Origin: Dyadobacter sp. SG02
GTDB lineage: Bacteria > Bacteroidota > Bacteroidia > Cytophagales > Spirosomataceae
Direction of reading: 5' to 3'
DNA: 64,000 bases
NCBI RefSeq assembly: GCF_900109045.1
Contig: NZ_FNYL01000008.1
Span: forward strand, 248,001 to 312,000
The notes below the pieces were generated by a model that did no database searches, was not told where the DNA came from, and worked only from the letters and a program-made list of their open reading frames with translations. Numbering within the stretch: the first letter of the stretch is position 1; each line of letters starts with the position of its first letter. Both the position numbers and the translations under genes were made by a program. Positions 18,901 through 25,052 of the stretch are shown in pieces.

Positions 18901-19517
18901 CGGAAGGGATCGGCTATTTGCTGAATGCATTCAAAGACGAAGAGCTTGGGGCGGACATTGCGACAGAAGTGCCGGTGCAGGAGCGGCTTACCAACAATGC
19001 GGTCGCTTCGCAGCAGACACAAATGCGGCAATTGCTGACCATCGGTGCGAGTGAGCGCGAGGAGCGCCAGAAGCTGATCGATGCACGTATCGCTAATTTC
19101 AAGCCTGCTACCACATTTTCGGATGCGGGAAAAGTCATTTTTGTGCAGAATTGCAGCGGCTGCCACCAGATCCAGGGCTCGGGAGGGCTCGTCGGTCCGC
19201 AACTCGACGGCATCGGAAATTGGGGTCACAAGGCATTGACCCAAAAAATCCTTGACCCCAACAGGAATATAACTGAGGCATTTCGTACTTATAATATCAC
19301 ATTGAAAAATGAAAAGACCCTCACGGGCTTGTACCGCAGGACGGAAGGCGAAACGATCGTGTTCGCGGACATGACAGGGCAGGAGTTTTCGGTGGTGAGA
19401 GGCGATATGAAAGAATACCGGGCATCCAAATACACGCTAATGCCCGACCAGTTCCGGAATATCATCCCTGAAAAGGACTTTTACGCGCTGCTCGACTACC
19501 TCCTGGGCGTAAAATGA
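15948..19517 (+). CDS. PVC-type HEAT-repeat and cytochrome c domain protein
   Basis: The 1189-residue exported protein starts with a signal peptide whose end (HAQSC) is an imperfect lipobox, so it may be a lipoprotein. Residues about 50-400 form the propeller of the PVC-type membrane-bound dehydrogenase family (LPEGFEVTLFASEPDI, NMEFDDRGRLWVTQSSEYP, VGPDGALYIADFYNRIIGHYE). The middle is helical and HEAT-like (VHALWILHRLGTLDD, AVRSAAAGALMNIDP). The end is a cytochrome c domain with heme site CSGCH at 1069-1073 and Met in TLMPDQF as a possible axial ligand. Such proteins are thought to oxidise sugars or polyols and pass electrons to heme; substrate unknown. I prefer 15948 to 15882 because the signal peptide then begins the protein. 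It heads a three-gene unit. Confidence 0.8.
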   Translation: MLPFRSTFRIGLSLLTASLLFHAQSCKPPKKSGQNVTVATAPQKAATDIYAEHIRTTGFQTPEEERLSFVLPEGFEVTLFASEPDITKPMNMEFDDRGRLWVTQSSEYPVAAGESDGTDRITILEDKNGDGRADTFTHFDDHLNIPIGIMPVADGAIGYSIPNLYHFKDNNNDGKADSREILLGGFGHKDTHGMVNNLMRGYDGWLHVCHGFSNVSNVAGTDGDSIRMTSGNTFRVKMDGSHVEQTTFGRVNPFGYAYDEKGYLYSVDCHTKPITQLIFGGDYPHFGKKAPVGLSFAPAMMVYDLGSTALAGLIYYTGKQFPAKYRGSFFTGDVVTCRIDRNTVTFNGSTPSSKKEEPLLVSKDPWFRPVDIKVGPDGALYIADFYNRIIGHYEVALNHPGRDRVSGRIWKITYKGTEPHENLPVTDWSKATIAQLLEGLKHPQLNTRLKVADRLVDTWKEKAIAPVKGLLTNHADAISQVHALWILHRLGTLDDRLLGNALAGNEQVVKIHALRILGERTTISDAHYREVTEALKSPDPFIQRTAAEVLTRFPRAENLALLMDLYEKVPAEDTHLRYTAMLGVRNNLKNTSVMWRVPAMKWTDSQLALLNKALLDAPSSAGAAFVLDYTLTHELDPKDLLNNLEYIGRLAAPYQVEKAIGLINTRFANEPEKQLSLYRTIQTGVRQSGTAPSPKMVAWGDQLAGKFLNNISAETETWKIRKVTKNADPVNSWTVSEHFLVDVMPAFRIVLSEKGGYGPQSALYSVPFELPETLKMNVFDNDVHNRAERKGVSKNSVKIRLAGSGKVVAEYRVNQVETMQFKELIRNATFNLAAYAGQMGYIEAVDSSQTGSVGIGQFEPAIVAVPEKGPSTTSEQRIAAAEIAGEYRIQSLQPALRSILQTKWMDYAVRSAAAGALMNIDPKGNVDVLSAVFNDPAELPTLREKLAVAMGQAASPSVYETLKKQLASGARNLQIVIATVLANTSEGIGYLLNAFKDEELGADIATEVPVQERLTNNAVASQQTQMRQLLTIGASEREERQKLIDARIANFKPATTFSDAGKVIFVQNCSGCHQIQGSGGLVGPQLDGIGNWGHKALTQKILDPNRNITEAFRTYNITLKNEKTLTGLYRRTEGETIVFADMTGQEFSVVRGDMKEYRASKYTLMPDQFRNIIPEKDFYALLDYLLGVK

Positions 19518-19549
19518 TATTTGAGTATTAATCCTAACCCATAAATCCG

Positions 19550-20758
19550 ATGCTGTTAACCGGAAGAGTTTTGAAGTGGTGTTGTTTGATCAATATAGTT
19601 GCCTTTGCCTGGACCAATGCAGCCGCGCAGACGAAAGGAAAGAGCGGATCAGCTGTTACATTTAAAAAGACGGAATTGACCAAACGGTTTATCGCCGAAG
19701 GCGCCGCGATGGGCGATGTGAATAAGGATGGTAAAAAGGACATTCTCTCGGGAGCCTATTGGTTTGAAGCACCGGATTGGAAGGAACATGAACTCGCCAA
19801 GCCCCAGGAATTTATTGTAAACGGCAGTTATAGTGATTCTTTCCTGGATTTCGCCCAGGATGTGAACCAGGATGGATGGGTAGACCTTATCCGCATCGAC
19901 TGGCCGGGCAAAGCCGCCGCATGGCACGAGAACCCACAGAACAAACCGGGTCATTGGCCGGTACATACTATTTATTCTTCGGTAGGAAATGAATCCCCAC
20001 AGTTAGTAGATATAGACGGGGATGGCCGGCTGGATCTGCTTTGCAATGACCCGACGGGTAAGAAGGTGATCTGGCTGAAATGTCCATCCAAAAAGGGAGA
20101 GACGACTTGGGAGAAATATGTGATCAGCAACGATCCCAATAACTCAACGCATATGTACACGCACGGGACAGGTTATGGCGATATCAATGGCGACGGGCGC
20201 AAAGACGTGCTTGTGAGAAGCGGCTGGTGGGAAGGCCCGGCGGAAGGGCCTGCCAAATATCCCAAAGACAAGGACTGGAAATTCCACCCGGCCGATCTGG
20301 GGCAGGATTGCTCACAAATGTATGTGCTGGATTTGAATGGCGACGGCCTGAACGACGTGCTTAGCGCTTCGGCGCATAACTATGGTATATGGTGGCACGA
20401 GCAGCGTAAGGAAGGCAAAGAAACCGTCTGGATTCACCATGAGATCGATAAAACCATCTCGCAGACGCACGGTTTGGCATTGAAAGATATGAACGGTGAC
20501 GGCCACCCCGATTTTATTACGGGCAAGCGCTATTTCGCCCACAATGGAAACGATCCGGGCGAGTTCGAACCGGCATTTGTTTCCTGGTTTGAATATAAAC
20601 CCGGCAAGGTACCGACCTGGATCAGGCACGATATTGATGACAATTCGGGCGTTGGTTTGCATGTTACCGTCGAAGACCTGAATGGCGACGGGCTACCCGA
20701 CATCGTCACCGGCAACAAAAAAGGCGTACGCATTTTCACACAGCTAAAAGGGAAGTAA
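19550..20758 (+). CDS. secreted FG-GAP/VCBS repeat beta-propeller protein
   Basis: This 402-residue exported protein (signal peptide ending AAAQ) consists of about seven FG-GAP-type blades. Each carries a calcium-binding DxNxDG loop: GDVNKDGKKD, QDVNQDGWVD, VDIDGDGRLD, GDINGDGRKD, LDLNGDGLND, KDMNGDGHPD and EDLNGDGLPD, consistent with a seven-bladed propeller. Such proteins bind ligands or scaffold partners; no catalytic site is visible. It starts 32 bases after the cytochrome protein and ends 6 bases before a sugar epimerase, so the three are almost surely co-transcribed. A related but shorter propeller lies at 40997. Confidence 0.85.
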   Translation: MLLTGRVLKWCCLINIVAFAWTNAAAQTKGKSGSAVTFKKTELTKRFIAEGAAMGDVNKDGKKDILSGAYWFEAPDWKEHELAKPQEFIVNGSYSDSFLDFAQDVNQDGWVDLIRIDWPGKAAAWHENPQNKPGHWPVHTIYSSVGNESPQLVDIDGDGRLDLLCNDPTGKKVIWLKCPSKKGETTWEKYVISNDPNNSTHMYTHGTGYGDINGDGRKDVLVRSGWWEGPAEGPAKYPKDKDWKFHPADLGQDCSQMYVLDLNGDGLNDVLSASAHNYGIWWHEQRKEGKETVWIHHEIDKTISQTHGLALKDMNGDGHPDFITGKRYFAHNGNDPGEFEPAFVSWFEYKPGKVPTWIRHDIDDNSGVGLHVTVEDLNGDGLPDIVTGNKKGVRIFTQLKGK

Positions 20759-20764
20759 GCACTG

Positions 20765-21610
20765 ATGAAGTTTGGTATCAATACGTATCTGTTTTCTTCA
20801 CCATTCACGAACGAAAGCGCCTCTTATTTTCCCCAGTTTAAAAACTGGGGTTTTGATTTTGTGGAGATTGCGTTGGAAGATCCTGCCGATATCGATCCCG
20901 TGTTGGTTCGGAAAGCTTTGGATGATTGCGGGCTGGAGTGTCGCTCCGTATGTGCGGCCACCGGGCCCGGGCGTGACTTGCGCGGTACGCGTAAGGACCA
21001 GGTTACGGCCATTGAATATGTTGAAGCATTGATCCGCATTGCGCCGGTACTCGGCAGCAAGCTTGTGGCTGGGCCTATTTATTCATCGGTAGGTCGGGCG
21101 GAATTTGTGCCTGACGACGAGAAACGGAAACAATGGGAGCTTGTTGCGGGTAACCTGAAAGCGCTGGCAGATTATGCAGCAGCGCATGATGTAAAACTCG
21201 CTATCGAGCCATTGAACCGCTATGAAACCGATTTTATCAACACCTGCGAACAGGCGTTACGGATGATTGAAACGGTAGGGAGCAATGCATTGCAGGTACA
21301 CCTCGACACTTTCCACATGAATCTGGAAGAAAAGGACCCGGCGCTGGCCATACAGAAGGCAGGCAACAGACTGGGCCTTCTGCACGCCTCCGGCAGCGAT
21401 CGTGGTACCCCAGGCGGCGACCAGATCAATTGGGACCGCATTTTCGCGGCATTGGACCGTATCCATTACCAGGGCGACATTGTGATCGAATCCTTTACGC
21501 CGGATGTGAAAGTCATTGCCAAAGCGGCGTCCATATGGCGGCAGGTAGAACCCTCGCGCGAGGCGATCGCGGTGGAGGGGTTAAGGTTTTTGCGGTCGCT
21601 GGCGTTTTAG
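20765..21610 (+). CDS. sugar phosphate isomerase/epimerase, D-tagatose/D-psicose 3-epimerase type
   Basis: This 281-residue cytoplasmic enzyme has the xylose-isomerase-like TIM barrel of ketose 3-epimerases. Metal ligands fit the family pattern: E148 (AIEPLNRYETDF), D181 (HLDTFHMN), H207 (LLHASGSDRGTPGGD) and E242 (VIESF). This supports epimerisation of a keto sugar at C3, but the natural substrate may be another 3-keto or keto sugar. It follows the FG-GAP gene by 6 bases and lacks a signal peptide. The likely picture is sugar oxidation outside the cytoplasm followed by isomerisation inside. Confidence 0.85.
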   Translation: MKFGINTYLFSSPFTNESASYFPQFKNWGFDFVEIALEDPADIDPVLVRKALDDCGLECRSVCAATGPGRDLRGTRKDQVTAIEYVEALIRIAPVLGSKLVAGPIYSSVGRAEFVPDDEKRKQWELVAGNLKALADYAAAHDVKLAIEPLNRYETDFINTCEQALRMIETVGSNALQVHLDTFHMNLEEKDPALAIQKAGNRLGLLHASGSDRGTPGGDQINWDRIFAALDRIHYQGDIVIESFTPDVKVIAKAASIWRQVEPSREAIAVEGLRFLRSLAF

Positions 21611-21717
21611 CCAGATGATTATTCAGTTCGTTCCTTCGCATATCGAAACAGGCTGTTCGGCATCTGTTGTGGGAATAGGCATGGGGATTTGGTAATATTG
21701 TAAAAACAAACAGGCTC

Positions 21718-22308
21718 ATGATCACCAGTTTCGACCAATTGGACCTCACTCGACAGTACACTTACGCAGATTACCTGAAATGGCAATTCAAGGAGCGTCT
21801 GGAACTGATTAAGGGATATATTTATAAAATGTCCCCGGCTCCTTCACGCCGGCATCAGGATATTGTTTGGAACCTGAATGTGGCAATCGGAAACCATATT
21901 AAAGGACACCCCTGCAAAGCTTATTCAGCGCCATTTGATGTGAGACTGCCAATCAAGGATAAAAAGAGTAATCAGGAAATCACAACGGTCTTGCAGCCGG
22001 ATATTTGTGTGTTAAGCGATCTCTCGAAACTGGATGATAAAGGGTGTCTGGGAGCGCCGGACCTCGTAATTGAAGTACTTTCTCCCGGCAACTCGTCAAG
22101 GGAAGTAGACCAAAAGTTTAATGTTTATGAAGAAAGTGGCGTGCGGGAATATTGGGTGGTTTATCCGGAATATGGTCACGTCAATATTTTTTTGCTAGAC
22201 GAATCAGGCAAGTTCAAGGGACAGCACCCGAAGAATAATGGTCAAATGTTGCAGTCGGCTGTTTTCCCCGATCTCGTTATCAATCTTTCCGAAATATTTG
22301 CAGAGTAA
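21718..22308 (+). CDS. Uma2 family (DUF820) restriction-endonuclease-like protein
   Basis: This 196-residue protein belongs to the Uma2 family, which has the PD-(D/E)xK nuclease fold. The likely catalytic set is Asp in LQPDICVL, Glu in PDLVIEVLSP and the following Lys in DQKFNVYEESGVREYWVV. The N-terminal LELIKGYIYKMSPAPSRRHQ is also typical. The function of Uma2 proteins is not settled; they are plentiful in cyanobacteria and Bacteroidota as single genes. This copy stands alone, ending at a strong bidirectional terminator, with no toxin-antitoxin partner beside it. Confidence 0.88.
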   Translation: MITSFDQLDLTRQYTYADYLKWQFKERLELIKGYIYKMSPAPSRRHQDIVWNLNVAIGNHIKGHPCKAYSAPFDVRLPIKDKKSNQEITTVLQPDICVLSDLSKLDDKGCLGAPDLVIEVLSPGNSSREVDQKFNVYEESGVREYWVVYPEYGHVNIFLLDESGKFKGQHPKNNGQMLQSAVFPDLVINLSEIFAE

Positions 22309-22342
22309 CAACAAAGCCCCAGGTGACCCCGGGGCTTTGTTG
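22309..22342. terminator. bidirectional rho-independent terminator
   Basis: A perfect 12-bp stem (CAACAAAGCCCC at 22309-22320 with its complement at 22331-22342) encloses a 10-base loop. It begins directly after the Uma2 stop and ends 18 bases before the mqo stop. It can serve both converging genes. Confidence 0.85.
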
Positions 22343-22360
22343 TTATTATATGAATTTTAA

Positions 22361-23887
22361 TCACGCAGTCACTTCTTCTTCCAAATGCGAGGCGCTTAAA
22401 TGCAGCACATCGGTAGTCCAGGCGCGGGTTTTGGCGGCCAGGTCTTTTTCTTTCGAAAGTGATTTGCCGAATGAAGGAATGATCTTCTTGAATTCGCGCT
22501 GCCATTCAGGAGACTTGGCTTCTGCAAAGCATTTGTGAATCAATTCCAGCATAATCGACACGGCGGTAGAAGCGCCCGGGGAAGCACCCAGCAGTGCGGC
22601 CAGCGAACCGTCCGCTGCTGTTACCATTTCGGTACCGAATTCGAGCACACCGCCTGCTTTCTTATCTTTTTTGATCACCTGCACACGCTGACCCGCCGTC
22701 TCGAGGTCCCAGTCTTCGAGTTTCGCTTCCGGGAAGTAATCTTTCAGGGCTTCCAGACGGTCCTGTGGCGATTGTCTAACCTGGTCGATCAGATATTTGG
22801 TTAGCGGAATGTTGTGCAATCCCGCAGCCAGCATTGGTTTGATGTTGTTCAGCTTAATGGAAAGCGGAAGATCCAGGTAGGAGCCGTTTTTCAAAAACTT
22901 GGTCGAAAACCCTGCATAAGGCCCGAACAGCAATGCCTTTTTACCGTCGATAATGCGGGTATCCAAGTGAGGTACCGACATCGGTGGTGATCCTACGGAA
23001 GCCTTACCATATACTTTTGCCTGGTGTTTTTCAATGATTTCCGGCTTGTTGCATACCAGCCATTGTCCGCTCACCGGGAAACCGCCGAAGCCTTTTCCTT
23101 CCGGGATATTCGATTTTTCGAGCAATGGCAACGAACCGCCACCAGCTCCGATGAATACGAATTGGGTATTAATCTTACTTTCTTTTTTTGTAGCCCGGTC
23201 CTTCACTTCGATCAGCCACGAATTGTCTTTCTTGCGCGACAGGTCGTCGACCTCGTAGTTGAGGTACAGGTTCACGCCGTCCTGCTTTTCCAGGTAATCA
23301 AACATAGCTTTGGTCAGCGCACCGAAATTGACGTCGGTACCAAGCTCCATGCGGGTAGCCGCCACTTTTTCATCGGCGTCCCGGCCATTCATCACCAGGG
23401 GAATCCAACTTTCGATCGTCTCCTTGTCCTCGGTGAATTCCATTCCCTGGAACAAGTGGTGGCTTGTCAGCGCTTTGTAACGTTTGCGGAGATACTCCAC
23501 GTTTTCCTCACCCCAGACAAAACTCAGATGGGGAATGTTGTGGATAAATGAATCAGGCGAGTCGATCACACCATTTTCAACCAGGTACGCCCAGAATTCT
23601 TTCGATACCTCGAAAGACTCGGCAATTTTGACGGCCTTTTTGGTTTCAACAGAGCCGTCGGCCAACTGCGGTGTGTAGTTCAATTCACAAAAAGCGGAAT
23701 GGCCGGTACCGGCATTATTCCACGGGTCAGAGCTCTCCGCAGTGACGCGATCGAGACGTTCGAAAACGGAAATGGTAATGGACGGATTAAGCTTTTTCAG
23801 TAGAACCCCGAGCGTAGCGCTCATAATGCCTGCCCCAATCAAAACCACGTCAGGTGAGCTCGTTTTTGAAGACTTTTTGGTATTCAT
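22361..23887 (-). CDS. mqo: malate:quinone oxidoreductase (FAD)
   Basis: This 508-residue enzyme oxidises malate to oxaloacetate and passes electrons to membrane quinone, replacing or complementing NAD malate dehydrogenase in the TCA cycle. The FAD-binding motif VLIGAGIMSATLGVLL is at the N-terminus. ERLDRVTAESSDPWNNAGTG, LPLLEKSNIPEGKGFGGFPV and LLGASPGASTAVSIML are typical of Mqo. The length fits the family. A GTG one codon upstream (23890) is possible, but ATG at 23887 is the more likely start. It is transcribed alone. Confidence 0.96.
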   Translation of the reverse strand: MNTKKSSKTSSPDVVLIGAGIMSATLGVLLKKLNPSITISVFERLDRVTAESSDPWNNAGTGHSAFCELNYTPQLADGSVETKKAVKIAESFEVSKEFWAYLVENGVIDSPDSFIHNIPHLSFVWGEENVEYLRKRYKALTSHHLFQGMEFTEDKETIESWIPLVMNGRDADEKVAATRMELGTDVNFGALTKAMFDYLEKQDGVNLYLNYEVDDLSRKKDNSWLIEVKDRATKKESKINTQFVFIGAGGGSLPLLEKSNIPEGKGFGGFPVSGQWLVCNKPEIIEKHQAKVYGKASVGSPPMSVPHLDTRIIDGKKALLFGPYAGFSTKFLKNGSYLDLPLSIKLNNIKPMLAAGLHNIPLTKYLIDQVRQSPQDRLEALKDYFPEAKLEDWDLETAGQRVQVIKKDKKAGGVLEFGTEMVTAADGSLAALLGASPGASTAVSIMLELIHKCFAEAKSPEWQREFKKIIPSFGKSLSKEKDLAAKTRAWTTDVLHLSASHLEEEVTA

Positions 23888-24090
23888 CACGAAAAAAAGA
23901 TAATATGGTAAGAGGGCCTGAGCCCGGAAAAGTACAAATCACTGCCAGGTAACAACAGTCCCAGCAATATTTGTTTCGAAAATAGTATAATTTCAAAAAT
24001 AAAAGTTATGGCGCTTTGCAACTTCTTGGCAGGGGGCAATTAAAACTTTCTTTGTTGCAAAACTTTGTGATCCTGATGAGGCGAATGGAC

Positions 24091-24115
24091 AAAAAAGAAG
24101 CGGCTCGAGGCCGCT
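24091..24115 (-). terminator. rho-independent terminator of the collagen-like gene
   Basis: Reading the - strand, a 6-bp stem AGCGGC/GCCGCT with a 5-base loop (24099-24115) is followed by a T-rich run (24091-24098). It sits 24 bases after the stop of the lipoprotein gene at 24140. Confidence 0.7.
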
Positions 24116-24139
24116 ATCAAATTTGTAGTTGGAGAGGAA

Positions 24140-24718
24140 TTAAATATCCGCTTCAAGAATATCCGATTCTTTGATTCCCAATTTGGAAACAACTTCATCG
24201 TAGTTTGTGAGGTCGACCTCTGCGTTTAGTCTGAGCTTTTCAGCTGGAATGATTACCGCTCTTATGCCCTGCAAATCTCTTTCAGGCGCTGTCTCCTGCT
24301 GCTCCGACCATGCTACTGGACGAATATCCACAAATAGCGTGGTTCCTCTCAATAAGGTAACGAAATTAAACTGGGTCCATTGGTTATCAGCAAACTCGAC
24401 TTTGCCAGGCTGCGCCCACCAAAGGTCTTTGCTTTTGATAAAAAGTACCACTACGCTTTTGTTGACCATGGCAGTGTCGGCCTGCGTCAAATTTGCTTTT
24501 CCAAGGGTATATCCACCTTTGGTAGTTTTTACGGCCCCAGCCACAATTTCCTTTGCTCCAACTCCATCTTCGCCGTTAACCCCGTCTTTCCCTGGTGCCC
24601 CTGTTTCACCTTTTGGTCCGGCAGGCCCCGCTGGCCCTACATCTCCTTTGTCGCCGTCGCAACTGGTTATCAATCCGACTAATGCAATCCATGCGATAAA
24701 AGTGAGCTTTTTAATCAT
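24140..24718 (-). CDS. collagen-like triple-helix lipoprotein
   Basis: The 192-residue product has a lipoprotein signal (MIKKLTFIAWIALVG, lipobox LITSC, Cys at 20), then about 10 Gly-X-Y triplets (GDVGPAGPAGPKGETGAPG and onward to about residue 52). A C-terminal globular domain of about 140 residues follows that I do not recognise; it contains LRGTTLFVDIRPVAWSEQQE. Gly-X-Y runs of this kind trimerise into collagen-like stalks, so this is probably a short surface stalk with a trimeric head. Similar lipoproteins are common in Bacteroidota without known function. It is alone between mqo and the C25 peptidases and has its own terminator. Confidence 0.8.
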   Translation of the reverse strand: MIKKLTFIAWIALVGLITSCDGDKGDVGPAGPAGPKGETGAPGKDGVNGEDGVGAKEIVAGAVKTTKGGYTLGKANLTQADTAMVNKSVVVLFIKSKDLWWAQPGKVEFADNQWTQFNFVTLLRGTTLFVDIRPVAWSEQQETAPERDLQGIRAVIIPAEKLRLNAEVDLTNYDEVVSKLGIKESDILEADI

Positions 24719-25052
24719 AGCTGTTTAAGTTAAGTTAGAACGTTAGTTTTTCAGCAAATAAAACACCATTTCATCCAATAGCAAAGGAAAGCAGGCTTAT
24801 TGGATGCAATGGATGACATTTGAAGTCGAAAAAGTTCAAAAATCGTGCCAGTGAAAGTCTTTGAGGTTGTGTTGTCTGGAAGATATTTTGCGTAATCAAA
24901 AAGTTAGCCAGGCAATAATTAATTTTCCTGCTACTGAATAGTATATTTGTTACTATTTGATCATCTTGGTATATTTTTACCATCGTAAAGTATTGAAATA
25001 AAGTAATGTTATTAAATACACGCAAAAAGAAAGTTTAACTAAAGAAGGTTCT
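24719..25052. other. 334-bp A+T-rich intergenic region with divergent promoters
   Basis: This gap separates the collagen-like lipoprotein (-) from the first C25 peptidase (+). It is clearly richer in A+T than its surroundings. TATATTTG at 24942-24949 fits the Bacteroidota -7 consensus TAnnTTTG for the rightward gene, but I see no good -33 TTTG at the right distance. I found no RNA gene and no convincing small gene here. Confidence 0.4.

Noticed and set aside
24016-24060. TTGCAAC and GTTGCAA half-sites upstream of mqo
   Set aside because: The halves are 31 bases apart, not the 3 seen in the merC and receptor sites, so I do not call it an operator.
24771-25025. An 84-residue frame on the - strand in the large intergenic gap
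   Set aside because: It is A+T-driven, rich in Phe, Ile and Asn, without a signal peptide or family pattern, and it overlaps probable promoter sequence.
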